DNA of 53,702 nucleotides from Deltaproteobacteria bacterium (GTDB lineage Bacteria > Desulfobacterota > GWC2-55-46): assembly GCA_016234405.1 (NCBI GenBank), contig JACRCC010000036.1, positions 1-53,702 on the forward strand, in the 5' to 3' direction. This document shows, piece after piece, positions 7,077-14,739 of this stretch. The position numbers were made by a program, and so were the translations under genes. Under the pieces are notes generated by a model, which was given only the letters and a program-made list of their open reading frames with translations, was not told the origin of the DNA and made no database searches. Every line of letters begins with the position of its first letter. The first letter of the stretch is position 1.

Positions 7077-7956
7077 GGATTTTCTCCCCAAGTATCTTCT
7101 CCGGCGACACCAGATGCCGCGACAGACCTATCGCATCCGGGGATAACCCCAACGCAAGGCCCACGAGCTGGGCGAGATGAAAAACCGGGACGTCGATCTT
7201 CGTGGATAATTTCTTCTCAGCCATGCCCTGATAGTTGTCGAGGTTCACGTGGCAGAACGGGCACGGCGTGACAAAACAGTCCGCGCCTTTAGACTTGCCG
7301 TCAAGGAGCCTCGTGCCCGTCATCCTCACCGCCGTATCCTCGGTAACGAGGTCTACCTGAAAACCGCAACACTTGGTCTTACCCTTGTAATTAACCGCTT
7401 CCGCGCCGAGCGCCTTTATGACCTCGTCGAGCGAAGAGGGCTTCATGGGGTCGTCTACGCCGAGGGCGTCGGAGGGCCTTAAACTGTGGCATCCGTAAAA
7501 CGGCGCGACCTTGAGCCAGTCAAGGGGTTTTACGACCTCTCCCTTCAATTCCTCAAGCCCGTAATCCTCGGCAAGCACCCAGAGGAACTGTTTTACCTTC
7601 ACCTTGCCGCTGTAGTGAAGCCCCGCCTTTTTCAAAATAGCGTTCGTCTTTTCAAGCCGGGCAGGGTCGCTCTTTAAATCCCTGTTGGCCGTTGACATGA
7701 CCATAAGGCACGTGGAGCATATCGTCATTATGTCGTGCCCCATTGCCTCGGCCTCCGCGAATATGCGTGCGTTCAAGGCAAGGTAAAGCTCGTAGTCGTA
7801 GTCGGTAAGCAGGCCCGCGCCGCAGCAGTTTGCCTTTGGCATGTCGCGCAGGACGATGCCAAGGGCCTTAGCCACGAGGCGCGTGGAGTCGCTCGCCTCC
7901 TTTGTCATGTGCTGAGAGGCGCAGCCCGGGTAGTATGCGTAGGTCAGTGGGGGCAT
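7072..7956 (-). CDS. sdhE: Succinate dehydrogenase/fumarate reductase subunit E (CCG-domain, HdrB-like)
   Basis: A 294-residue protein with two CCG domains. YYPGCASQHM (about 8-17), CCGAGL (about 44-49) and CSTC (about 80-83) form the first; YGCHSLRPS, CCGFQV and CPFCHVN (about 153, 196 and 231) form the second. In HdrB these Cys bind non-cubane [4Fe-4S] clusters. As SdhE/MfrE, the protein replaces the haem-bearing membrane anchor in E-type succinate:quinone and methylmenaquinol:fumarate reductases. Assignment to this system rests on the nearby sdhA and sdhB genes and the lack of any SdhC/D anchor. The final codons and stop are shared with a REP element. It is separated from sdhB by two accessory genes, so polarity is a concern. 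Confidence 0.85.
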   Translation of the reverse strand: MPPLTYAYYPGCASQHMTKEASDSTRLVAKALGIVLRDMPKANCCGAGLLTDYDYELYLALNARIFAEAEAMGHDIMTICSTCLMVMSTANRDLKSDPARLEKTNAILKKAGLHYSGKVKVKQFLWVLAEDYGLEELKGEVVKPLDWLKVAPFYGCHSLRPSDALGVDDPMKPSSLDEVIKALGAEAVNYKGKTKCCGFQVDLVTEDTAVRMTGTRLLDGKSKGADCFVTPCPFCHVNLDNYQGMAEKKLSTKIDVPVFHLAQLVGLALGLSPDAIGLSRHLVSPEKILGEKIL

Positions 7957-8070
7957 GGATTATCCTTTATATATAAATGCCGGACACGGGTCGTCCTACT
8001 GGCTCACTTCTTCAATTTGAAAATATCGACCTTCGTTCTTTCGCCTTCTTTTTTGTCTATCCGCTTTCCC

Positions 8071-8409
8071 CTAACTTGCAAAAAAAACTACATGGTCTAT
8101 GGTATCGTCAGGATAAAGTGCAAAATCCTCATATTCTGAACTGTCTTTTTCTATTTGTTTTTTACAAAAAGCATCGATTATTAATTTTGGAACATTTTCG
8201 ATGTCAAACGGCCGTTTGCCTGATTTTTCAACTACAATTTTGAAAGCCCATTTTGCTGTCTTGGAAAATAGGTTTTTCGGAAAGCCCTTAACTGCCGCTT
8301 TTCTAATCTTCTCCCGTTTTTTCTTGTCAGTATGGCCTTTACGCATATCGGCATACGTGAAAGCCTCTCGGTAACAAAAGGAATGCGCTAATTCCTTCGG
8401 CTTAGTCAT
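8071..8409 (-). CDS. RusA-like Holliday-junction resolvase family protein (tentative)
   Basis: A 112-residue protein of lower GC than its neighbours. FDIENVPKLIIDAF (about 69-82) followed by LYPDDTIDHV (about 98-107) resembles the RusA pattern D-[LI]-D-N-x2-K-x3-DA-x(n)-DD, with Glu at the middle acidic position. RusA enzymes cut four-way DNA junctions and are usually phage-borne. ATG 8409 has GGGAG eight bases upstream. It sits between sdhE and the DUF559 gene, interrupting the sdhB-sdhE junction. The match is by eye to a short motif, so the call is uncertain. The 114-base flank to sdhE (7957-8070) is non-coding and AT-rich. Confidence 0.5.
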   Translation of the reverse strand: MTKPKELAHSFCYREAFTYADMRKGHTDKKKREKIRKAAVKGFPKNLFSKTAKWAFKIVVEKSGKRPFDIENVPKLIIDAFCKKQIEKDSSEYEDFALYPDDTIDHVVFFAS

Positions 8410-8496
8410 TATACTCCCTCACGTTATCATTTTATCTAAAGCTTTCCTGCCCTAAGTACAAAGCCCGTAACAGCGCAGGGACACCCCTCCCTGCCT

Positions 8497-8561
8497 CCCC
8501 TTGCAAAGTGGAGGCGATTTTTTACTTCCCCTCCTTGACAAGGAGGGGACTGAGGGGAGGT
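8497..8561. repeat. Double palindrome, left copy flanking the DUF559 gene
   Basis: CCCCTTGCAAAGTGGAGGCGA (first 20 bases CCCCTTGCAAAGTGGAGGCG, at 8497) is followed by CCCCTCCTTGACAAGGAGGGG (palindromic arms CCCCTCCTTG and CAAGGAGGGG, at 8528) and ACTGAGGGGAGGT. The same pair recurs in the same order and orientation at 8973-9041. The DUF559 gene ends inside this copy. Confidence 0.85.
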
Positions 8562-8914
8562 CGGGCGTGTTCCAATATCCTCTCCATAACTCCATCAAGA
8601 TTCTCAAAGACGTCCGTGTTGGTGAACCGCAATACCTTTATTCCGTACGATTCAATCGCCTCTTGCCTTGTAAGGTCGCGCTCTTGCGCGCCCACGGCAA
8701 AATGCGAATCACCGTCAACCTCAATGGCCAGCTTCAAGCCGGGGCAATAAAAATCCAGCACAAAATTCTCGACGCTGTACTTCCGTCTGAACTTGAACCC
8801 TTCGACGCCCTTTCTCCGTAACCTCGACCAGAGCGCGGCCTCGGCCTGCGGCATGTTCTTTCTAAGATGCCTTCGCACCTGTTTCTCGCTTTTTCTGTTG
8901 AAGGCTACGGTCAC
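8522..8914 (-). CDS. DUF559 (Vsr/PD-(D/E)XK-fold) endonuclease-like protein
   Basis: A 130-residue DUF559 protein. MPQAEAALWSRLRRK (about 21-35), FRRKYSVENFVLDFYCP (about 42-58), LAIEVDGDSHF (about 62-72) and VLRFTNTDVFENLDGV (about 94-109) are the family landmarks. The D in VLDFYCP and the E and D in IEVDGD form a plausible PD-(D/E)XK-like active site related to Vsr nicking enzymes. Its biological role is not established. The C-terminal tail PPLSPLLVKEGK is encoded by the flanking palindromic repeat, which suggests the gene moves with, or landed in, that repeat. It lies between sdhB and the RusA-like gene. Confidence 0.85.
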   Translation of the reverse strand: MTVAFNRKSEKQVRRHLRKNMPQAEAALWSRLRRKGVEGFKFRRKYSVENFVLDFYCPGLKLAIEVDGDSHFAVGAQERDLTRQEAIESYGIKVLRFTNTDVFENLDGVMERILEHARPPLSPLLVKEGK

Positions 8915-8972
8915 TTACCCCTCCGCTCCCCGTTGCAATGCACGCCTGCGGCGCGCAGCAACGGGGGCCCCG

Positions 8973-9041
8973 CCCCTTGTAAAGGGGAGGCGAATCCTTT
9001 ATTGCATCCCCTCCTTACCAAGGAGGGGACTGAGGGGAGGT
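8973..9041. repeat. Double palindrome, right copy flanking the DUF559 gene
   Basis: A second copy of the 8497-8561 element with two mismatches in each of its two conserved blocks (8973-8993 and 9008-9041). It ends directly at the sdhB stop codon. Confidence 0.85.
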
Positions 9042-9994
9042 TACCCCTTCCCCTTCTTCCGCTCGCACGCCTCGTAGATCGCCCGCACCTCGGCGATATC
9101 GTTTATCTGCGCGAATACAAGCGGCAGCGGCATCTTGCCGTGCAGCTCCATCTTGAGTCCGAACGGTATCATGCCGAGCGACTTCAAGAACCCCAGGGTC
9201 TTGAAGGTCATGGCCGCCTCATCGAGCCTGCCCACCCGTTTGACCGACTCCGCCATTGCGACCGCGTGTTTTGCGCCATGATTGTCGGTTATGCCTTCCT
9301 TCATTGCCGCGGAGCGCAGAAGTTCGATTGCCTTCAAGGGCGCTACTCCCTTGGGGCAATACTGGGTGCAATGAACGCACCGGACGCAGTCCCACATCCC
9401 GTGCTCGTCCGAGAGTTTATCGAGCCTGCGCCTTGCGTTGCCTTCGCGCACGTCTCCGACGAACCTCCACGCCTTTGCAAGGGCCGCGGGCGCGATGTAG
9501 CGCTTGTCTATCTCGAGGGCGTTGCACTCTCCGTTGCAGCACCCGCACATGATGCACTGCTGGCTCTTGCCGATTGCCTCCAAGTCCTCCGGCAGCACGC
9601 AGACCTTTTCAGCCCCTTCCTTAGGAGTCAGATACGGCGTTATCTTTTCCAGCTTTTCCCAGAACGGGTTCATGTCAACGACAAGGTCTTTCAAGACCGT
9701 ATGATTCGGGAGCGGCTCTATCTCCATCTCGCCGAACTTCTTGACTTCCGGCATAACCTGAGTCGCGCACGCGAGACGCGAAAAACCGTTTATCGTCATC
9801 GCGCACGACCCGCATATCGCTGAGCGGCAAGACTTCCTGAATGACAAAGACGGGTCCTGCTCGTCGGCGATCTTCAGGAGCGCGTCGAGGATCGTCATGC
9901 CCTCCGTGACCTCGACGTCATAGCCCTGCACGAACGGCTCGCAGGTCTCCCGCGACATGGGGTCGCAGCGCTTTATGCGGAATTTTATCTTCAT
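9041..9994 (-). CDS. sdhB: Succinate dehydrogenase/fumarate reductase iron-sulfur subunit
   Basis: A 317-residue protein carrying three Fe-S clusters that pass electrons between the flavoprotein and SdhE. The [2Fe-2S] ligands are in CRSAICGSCAMTINGFSRLAC (segment about 55-76, shown as CRSAICGSC and LAC). CIMCGCCNGEC (about 147-157) and CVRCVHCTQYCPKG (about 204-217) carry the other two clusters. In the middle motif, Cys occupies positions that vary among [4Fe-4S] and [3Fe-4S] enzymes. It is about 70 residues longer than classical SdhB, as in archaeal and epsilonproteobacterial E-type enzymes. The stop abuts the palindrome at 9008-9041. ORF6N and nucleotidyltransferase genes separate it from sdhA. 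Confidence 0.93.
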   Translation of the reverse strand: MKIKFRIKRCDPMSRETCEPFVQGYDVEVTEGMTILDALLKIADEQDPSLSFRKSCRSAICGSCAMTINGFSRLACATQVMPEVKKFGEMEIEPLPNHTVLKDLVVDMNPFWEKLEKITPYLTPKEGAEKVCVLPEDLEAIGKSQQCIMCGCCNGECNALEIDKRYIAPAALAKAWRFVGDVREGNARRRLDKLSDEHGMWDCVRCVHCTQYCPKGVAPLKAIELLRSAAMKEGITDNHGAKHAVAMAESVKRVGRLDEAAMTFKTLGFLKSLGMIPFGLKMELHGKMPLPLVFAQINDIAEVRAIYEACERKKGKG

Positions 9995-10007
9995 GATATA
10001 TCCAATC

Positions 10008-10511
10008 TCAAAAGCCTATCCGCTTTCCGGGTTTCGCCGGAGGCTCGATGAGCTGCTTTATGGCCTCAAAGACTATTTTGAATTGATAGTCGTACTTCTT
10101 CTCCATGTCTTCGAGCTTCCGCTTAAACTCCGTATTCGTCAAGAGCAACTCCCGCAGTTTTGTGAAGGTCCTCATTATCTGAATGTTGACCTGCACGCCC
10201 CTTTTGCTCTTCAAGACGCTCGATAACATGGCGACGCCGTTTTCAGTAAAAGCGCTTGGCAGCTTGCGCGCCCCACCCCAACTTGATATTCCATTTTGGA
10301 ACATCAAGTTTTCTAACTCCTTCCGGGTCAACTGGAACATAAAATCCTCCGGAAAGCGCTCGATGTTCCTCTTGACGGCCTTATTGAGATTACCGGTCGT
10401 GACTCCGTAGAGCGCGGCAAGGTCTTTATCGAGCATCACCTTCCTGCCGCGCATAAGCAGTATCTTACTCTCGATTACTTCCTGCGGCGCTAACGCGGTT
10501 CCCTTGACCAT
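10008..10511 (-). CDS. ORF6N-domain DNA-binding protein
   Basis: 167 residues from ATG 10511. The ORF6N domain spans about 10-95: [48 protein letters not shown], then [18 protein letters not shown]6N is found in phage and plasmid proteins beside KilA-N and BRO domains and is thought to bind DNA. The C-terminal part (about 105-150) is charged and likely coiled coil. The reading frame is open for 67 more codons upstream, but that extension is compositionally odd and overlaps the 89-residue gene in another frame, so it is rejected. It sits 13 bases before sdhB and 16 bases after the preceding accessory gene. Confidence 0.85.
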   Translation of the reverse strand: MVKGTALAPQEVIESKILLMRGRKVMLDKDLAALYGVTTGNLNKAVKRNIERFPEDFMFQLTRKELENLMFQNGISSWGGARKLPSAFTENGVAMLSSVLKSKRGVQVNIQIMRTFTKLRELLLTNTEFKRKLEDMEKKYDYQFKIVFEAIKQLIEPPAKPGKRIGF

Positions 10512-10524
10512 GTTTCTTAAAATT

Positions 10525-10553
10525 CCCCTAATACTTCCTCTCCTCGGGCTTGA
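10525..10553. repeat. 29-bp direct repeat of the sdhA 3' end, distal copy
   Basis: CCCCTAATACTTCC followed by TCTCCTCGGGCTTGA is identical to 11342-11370. It encodes the C-terminal KPEERKY and stop of the 89-residue gene. The two copies are 817 bp apart and bracket the nucleotidyltransferase module. Confidence 0.92.
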
Positions 10554-10797
10554 CCGCCATCTTTCCCCTGCACCTTGCCCTCGCGTCCTCCGGCAAGTCT
10601 TCTCCGTAAAACCTGTCGAATACCGCAAGGCGGACATCCGCGTCCGACAGGCCGGGCGCATTGTCCACGATAGCCGCCGTGACAAGCCGTTTTGCGGTTT
10701 CAAACATGTCAAACCCCATTCTGAGACGCTCCGTGCCGCTCCTTGAGAGCATCATGTCGAAAAACCGCTCCTCAACCTCTTGGCTCGTGTCCTTCAT
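10528..10797 (-). CDS. Small conserved partner of the nucleotidyltransferase
   Basis: 89 residues, no named domain recognised. [20 protein letters not shown] (about 15-34) and [18 protein letters not shown] (about 55-72) resemble small proteins often encoded next to nucleotidyltransferases. This is a memory-based impression, not a search result. The start overlaps the nucleotidyltransferase stop by four bases (ATGA), so the two are translationally coupled. The last residues KPEERKY and the stop are identical to the end of SdhA because they lie in the 29-bp direct repeat. It may be the second half of a toxin-antitoxin-like pair. Confidence 0.7.
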   Translation of the reverse strand: MKDTSQEVEERFFDMMLSRSGTERLRMGFDMFETAKRLVTAAIVDNAPGLSDADVRLAVFDRFYGEDLPEDARARCRGKMAVKPEERKY

Positions 10798-11336
10798 GAC
10801 CTCACCATTTCATACGCTTCCCTGACGCCTATAATCCCGGCCCATTTTTCAAGATACTCATAATCCAAAACCTTGACCGATTTCATGAGATTTTTGACGT
10901 CGTTCATCTGCATCTCCGACTCCGTCTCCCGCGCCCAAAACAATTTGGACAGTATCAAATCCTCCGGCGACACGACGTAAAGCGGCGCGCCCTCGAATAG
11001 TATCCTCCTCTTCCGGTCGAACTCCCCTATCCTGTACGGGTCGTCCTTGCGCACGATAAAGTCTATCTTTACGACCGCTTCGAGGTGAATGACGTTGAAC
11101 ATGCCGCGTTCTTTTACGGCCGATGCCATCGCGTCCATGTCAGCGTAAAAATCCTCCTTGAAAAGTTCGAAGACCCTCCGGGCGTCTTTTTCGCTCAACT
11201 CAACGACGATGTCAACGTCGCGCGTCATCCTCGGTATCGAGTAGAAATTCGCCGCGACCGAACCGGTTATCATGTAGCCTATCCCGGCGCCGTCGAGCCT
11301 GCGCGCAACTTCTTTTATTACATCCGCCTCCGTCAA
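10794..11336 (-). CDS. Nucleotidyltransferase (DUF6036/AbiEii-like fold)
   Basis: A 180-residue protein of the polymerase-beta-type nucleotidyltransferase superfamily. ITGSVAANFYSIPRMTRDVD (about 23-42) matches the GS-x(n)-[DE]-x-D pattern of these enzymes, with the acidic pair in RDVDIVV; FIVRKDDPY and VVSPEDLILSKLFWA follow. Members of this group include AbiEii-like toxins and antitoxin-type NTases that modify nucleic acid or protein with nucleotides. Target unknown. It begins eight bases beyond the sdhA stop, right beside the 29-bp direct repeat, and overlaps its 89-residue partner by four bases. The pair looks like a mobile two-gene cassette inserted into the sdhA-sdhB junction. Confidence 0.85.
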   Translation of the reverse strand: MTEADVIKEVARRLDGAGIGYMITGSVAANFYSIPRMTRDVDIVVELSEKDARRVFELFKEDFYADMDAMASAVKERGMFNVIHLEAVVKIDFIVRKDDPYRIGEFDRKRRILFEGAPLYVVSPEDLILSKLFWARETESEMQMNDVKNLMKSVKVLDYEYLEKWAGIIGVREAYEMVRS

Positions 11337-11341
11337 GGCCC

Positions 11342-11370
11342 CCCCTAATACTTCCTCTCCTCGGGCTTGA
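11342..11370. repeat. 29-bp direct repeat at the sdhA 3' end, proximal copy
   Basis: Identical to 10525-10553. It covers the sdhA stop codon and its last eight or so codons. A duplicated gene end of this kind is what site-specific insertion at a coding 3' end leaves behind. Confidence 0.92.
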
Positions 11371-13018
11371 ACCGCGTGATTGCCGCGTCTCTATAGCTTA
11401 TCTTTAACTTCCCGTCCTCTTTCCTCACGACCGTATGTTTGAGCCACTTGTCATCGTCCCTCTTCGTAAAATCCGTCCTTGAGTGCGCGCCGCGGCTCTC
11501 CTCCCTGTTTAACGCGCCGGTGAGTATGGCCTCGGATATATCGAGCATGTGGCCGACTTCAAAGAGATGCAAAAGCTCTGAGTTGAAGTTATTTCCCTTA
11601 TCCGACAGACTGGCCTTTTTTATCCTTTCTTTTAATTCCATTATTTTATCAAGCCCGGCCGCGAGGCGTTCTTTATTTCTGTAGACCCCCGCGTTTGACG
11701 CCATTGTCCCGGCCATCTCGCGCCTTATGACCGCAACGTCTTCGCCCTCGTCTCTCCGTAAGACGTCGGCCACGTCGTGGCCCGCGCCGTTTAAGGCCGA
11801 GGCTGGAAACGCGGGCAATGACGCCCCGGCGCAGAACTCTATCGCCTTTTTCCCTGCCCTCCTGCCAAATACGATTGTCTCAAGGAGGGAATTCCCGCCG
11901 AGCCTGTTTGCGCCGTGCACGCTCACGCACGCGGCCTCTCCTGCGGCAAAGAGGCCCGCGACGTTGGTCATGCCGTCCGCGTCCGTCTTAACCCCGCCCA
12001 TCGAATAATGCGCCCCGGGCTTCACGGGTATCGGGGCCTTCACCGGGTCAATGCCCGCAAAGGTTATCGAGAGTTCCCGTATCTGCGGAAGTTTCTCGTT
12101 TATCTTTTTTTCCCCGAGGTGGCGGAGGTCCAAAAGCACGCATCCGTCCACGCCCCGGCCCTCTTCTATCTCTGTCTGCTCGGCGCGGCTCACCACGTCG
12201 CGTGAGGCAAGCTCCAGCGCCCGCGGCGCGTATTTGGACATAAACCTCTCGCCGAGGGAATTTATAAGATACCCGCCCTCGCCCCTGCACCCCTCGGTCA
12301 TTAGTATGCCGGTGCGCTGCAATACGGTCGGATGGAACTGCACGAACTCCATGTCCATCAATTCGGCCCCGGCGTCATTTAAAGCAAGCCCCATGCCGTC
12401 GCCCGTGGAAGACAGCGAATTCGTGGTCGTCCTGAAGACCCTGCCGTAACCGCCGGTGGCAATCACTACGGCCTTTGAATGGAGCCGGTGGAGCCTGCCG
12501 GTTGCAAGCTCCACGGCGATTACCCCGCACACCTTCTCTCCGTTTTTAACGAGCCTTATGACGTGCCATTCGTCATACAGGGCGATGGAATGTTTCAGGA
12601 GCTGCTCGTACATGACGTGCAGGAGCGCGTGGCCGGTCCTGTCCGCGAGATAACACGTCCTCGGATACCCCGCGCCCCCGAATGGACGTTGCGCGATGTT
12701 GCCCTCCGCGTCGCGGCTGAAGACCGCGCCCATCTTTTCAAGGGCGTAGATGTCGGACGGGGCCTCCCTGCACATGACCTCTATGGCGTCCTGATCCCCG
12801 AGGTAGTCGCTGCCCTTGACCGTGTCGAAGGCGTGGTTCTCCCACGAGTCGGTTGTTTTCAGGGCAGCGTTTATGCCGCCCTGAGCCGCGACCGAGTGGC
12901 TCCGCACGGGGTAGACCTTCGAGACCATTGCAACGCTCAACCCCGCGGCCGCGGCCTCGATGGAGGCCCTCATGCCCGCAAGCCCGCCGCCTATCACTAT
13001 GATGTCGTGGATGACCAA
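11345..13018 (-). CDS. sdhA: Succinate dehydrogenase/fumarate reductase flavoprotein subunit
   Basis: A 557-residue flavoprotein. [18 protein letters not shown] (about 6-23) is the FAD-binding Rossmann motif. [13 protein letters not shown] (about 41-53) has the His that carries covalent 8-alpha-histidyl FAD. Substrate-site segments follow: [20 protein letters not shown] and [10 protein letters not shown], then [10 protein letters not shown]. The start is TTG 13018 with GGAGG four bases upstream. A small GGCGGG/CCCGCC hairpin lies just before the ribosome-binding site. A terminator separates it from kor, so it likely has its own promoter or relies on read-through. With SdhB and SdhE it forms a complex linking succinate/fumarate to quinones; the direction cannot be told from sequence. 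Confidence 0.94.
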   Translation of the reverse strand: MVIHDIIVIGGGLAGMRASIEAAAAGLSVAMVSKVYPVRSHSVAAQGGINAALKTTDSWENHAFDTVKGSDYLGDQDAIEVMCREAPSDIYALEKMGAVFSRDAEGNIAQRPFGGAGYPRTCYLADRTGHALLHVMYEQLLKHSIALYDEWHVIRLVKNGEKVCGVIAVELATGRLHRLHSKAVVIATGGYGRVFRTTTNSLSSTGDGMGLALNDAGAELMDMEFVQFHPTVLQRTGILMTEGCRGEGGYLINSLGERFMSKYAPRALELASRDVVSRAEQTEIEEGRGVDGCVLLDLRHLGEKKINEKLPQIRELSITFAGIDPVKAPIPVKPGAHYSMGGVKTDADGMTNVAGLFAAGEAACVSVHGANRLGGNSLLETIVFGRRAGKKAIEFCAGASLPAFPASALNGAGHDVADVLRRDEGEDVAVIRREMAGTMASNAGVYRNKERLAAGLDKIMELKERIKKASLSDKGNNFNSELLHLFEVGHMLDISEAILTGALNREESRGAHSRTDFTKRDDDKWLKHTVVRKEDGKLKISYRDAAITRFKPEERKY

Positions 13019-13074
13019 GAAACCTCCAGTTTTTTCCGGCGGGTTCTCCCGCCGCGCTCAATTTTTATCTTGCG

Positions 13075-13106
13075 AAATAAAAAGGCCGGTTTTTTTCAAA
13101 CCGGCC
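13075..13106 (-). terminator. Intrinsic terminator after the suc-kor operon
   Basis: On the minus strand GGCCGGTTT and AAACCGGCC form a perfect 9-bp stem with a 5-base loop, followed by TTTTTATTT. It lies 64 bases after korC and 57 before the sdhA start. Confidence 0.9.
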
Positions 13107-13169
13107 CCTTTGATTTATAACGTTATCTTTTTGGAGTTCGTCTTCATACGTCCTCCATGCGCGCGATTT

Positions 13170-13715
13170 CTACTTCAACTCCCTTGCCTTCTCAAACCCT
13201 ATCTGGAGCGCCTTTTTGTTCAGGTCGAGAAACGCCGCAGGGACTCTGGACAACACCGCCTTTTCAATGGCCTCGTGCGTCACCGCGCCCGTAAGCTCGG
13301 TTATCATGCCCAATGAAATGATGTTCGCCACGATGGTTTTTCCCAATTCCGCGCTGGCGGTGGCTATTATCGGAAAGCTCTTTAATTTAAAGTTTCCCTT
13401 GGGGACGTCCTTTACCTCGTCGGAGTCTATGAGGAGTATGCCGTCGGCTTTTATGTCCTTGTGATACTTGGTGCACGCCTCCTGCGTCATGGCAAGCATG
13501 CAGTCTATGGCCGTTGCCTTTGGGTAATCAATCGGCTGAGCGCTTATGATGACTTCGGCCTTCGAAGCCCCGCCCCTTGACTCCGGGCCGTAGGACTGGC
13601 TCTGGACCGCGTTTTTGTCGCCGTAAATGGAAGCGGCCTCGGCCATGATGATGCCGGCCAAAATCATGCCCTGTCCGCCGGAACCGCTGAAACGTATTTC
13701 GTATCTTGCGCCCAT
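13170..13715 (-). CDS. korC: 2-oxoacid:ferredoxin oxidoreductase gamma subunit
   Basis: A 181-residue protein of the pyruvate/ketoisovalerate oxidoreductase gamma domain. IRFSGSGGQGMILAGIIMAE (about 7-26) and YGPESRGGASKAEVIIS (about 43-59) are the family hallmarks. In the four-subunit KOR enzyme it completes the catalytic core that interconverts 2-oxoglutarate and succinyl-CoA with ferredoxin. It is last in the order korD-korA-korB-korC and is followed by the terminator at 13075-13106. Placement next to sucCD supports 2-oxoglutarate over pyruvate as substrate, though the specificity is inferred from context. Confidence 0.92.
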   Translation of the reverse strand: MGARYEIRFSGSGGQGMILAGIIMAEAASIYGDKNAVQSQSYGPESRGGASKAEVIISAQPIDYPKATAIDCMLAMTQEACTKYHKDIKADGILLIDSDEVKDVPKGNFKLKSFPIIATASAELGKTIVANIISLGMITELTGAVTHEAIEKAVLSRVPAAFLDLNKKALQIGFEKARELK

Positions 13716-13740
13716 CGCTGACCTCCGTTAGAGCTAAAAA

Positions 13741-14607
13741 CTACTTTGCCTTGGCCTTTTCCATGACAAGGGTCTCATACTGCTCGCAGTACTCGGGCCT
13801 GTCCACCTTATGTAAGACCCCGCGGAGCATCTTGCCCTGAACCTTCTCGGGCGGGAGTTTGTCCACCTGTTTGACGGACACGGTCTTGTCCTTTTCAATC
13901 TCTTCCATCATCTGCGAGGCGCCCTTGAATTTATTCATCCTGCCGAAATAAGTCGGGCAGGCGTCAATGATGTCAACGACGGACGTGCCCTTGTGCTCCA
14001 ACGCCTCCTGTATGGTCTTTTCCAATTCGAGCGTGTGATACGCGGTCCCGCGCGCGACAAACGACGCGCCGGACGCCTTTGCCATCTCGCACGCGTCAAA
14101 GGGCGGTTCGATATTGCCGTAGCGGGACGTCGTGGCCTGTGAACCTATGGGCGTGGTCGGCGAATACTGCCCGCCCGTCATGCCGTAAGTGGCGTTCGTA
14201 AAGACGAGCACGGTTAAATCAATATTGCGTCTGCACGTGTGGATGAAGTGATTGCCGCCGATGGCGAGCGCGTCGCCGTCTCCGGTGACCACGATGACCT
14301 TCAATTTCGGGTTTGCGAACTTCACGCCCGTTGCAAACGAAAGCGCGCGGCCGTGGAGGGTGTGAAGGGTGTTGAAGTCAACGTATCCCGGAGTCCTCGA
14401 TGAGCAGCCGATGCCTGAGATTACGCATACGTTGTCTTTGTTGAGTCCGGCGTTGTGTATGGCCCGCAGCATGGCCTTCAACACTATGCCGTGTCCGCAG
14501 CCCGGACACCAGATGTGCGGGAGCTTATTGGGCCTTAGATACTTGTTGTAATCGAAAGGGACGCTTACCTTTTCTTTCTTCACAACGCCGCCGGTTGGTG
14601 AGGACAT
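13741..14607 (-). CDS. korB: 2-oxoacid:ferredoxin oxidoreductase beta subunit (TPP-binding)
   Basis: A 288-residue subunit. WCPGCGHGIVLKAML (about 33-47) supplies Cys ligands, and GDGDALAIGGNHFIHTCRRN (about 109-128) is the thiamine diphosphate/Mg2+ motif GDG-x(n)-N. NATYGMTGGQYSPTTP follows. Reductive carboxylation of succinyl-CoA at this site is a defining reaction of the reverse TCA cycle. The enzyme is oxygen-sensitive in most lineages, consistent with an anaerobe. It is separated from korA by a 132-base gap holding one copy of a 66-base dispersed repeat. Confidence 0.94.
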   Translation of the reverse strand: MSSPTGGVVKKEKVSVPFDYNKYLRPNKLPHIWCPGCGHGIVLKAMLRAIHNAGLNKDNVCVISGIGCSSRTPGYVDFNTLHTLHGRALSFATGVKFANPKLKVIVVTGDGDALAIGGNHFIHTCRRNIDLTVLVFTNATYGMTGGQYSPTTPIGSQATTSRYGNIEPPFDACEMAKASGASFVARGTAYHTLELEKTIQEALEHKGTSVVDIIDACPTYFGRMNKFKGASQMMEEIEKDKTVSVKQVDKLPPEKVQGKMLRGVLHKVDRPEYCEQYETLVMEKAKAK

Positions 14608-14640
14608 ATCGAAACCTCCAAGACCGTTATCGGTTAACGG

Positions 14641-14706
14641 TTAAAGCAGTTATCAGTAAACGGTTATCGGTTATCAGTGAAGGTAAAAGGCAATCGTCCT
14701 TAAACC
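14641..14706 (-). repeat. 66-base dispersed repeat, copy 1 (inverted relative to 31312-31377)
   Basis: Starts TTAAAGCAGTTATCAGT and ends ATCGTCCTTAAACC. The other copy, on the opposite strand at 31312-31377, matches at 62 of 66 positions. Flanking sequence continues with GATAACTGATAACCG words, giving internal inverted symmetry. It fills the korB-korA gap. Confidence 0.88.
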
Positions 14707-14739
14707 GATAACTGATAACCGTCCAGCGATAACCTGATT

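Noticed and set aside
8867-9823. 318-residue plus-strand ORF
   Set aside because: It lies antisense to sdhB, has no recognisable domain and is a product of high GC and codon bias on the true strand.
10512-10712. N-terminal extension of the ORF6N protein
   Set aside because: The 67 extra residues are Arg-rich, lack similarity and overlap the 89-residue gene in another frame; ATG 10511 starts just before the domain.
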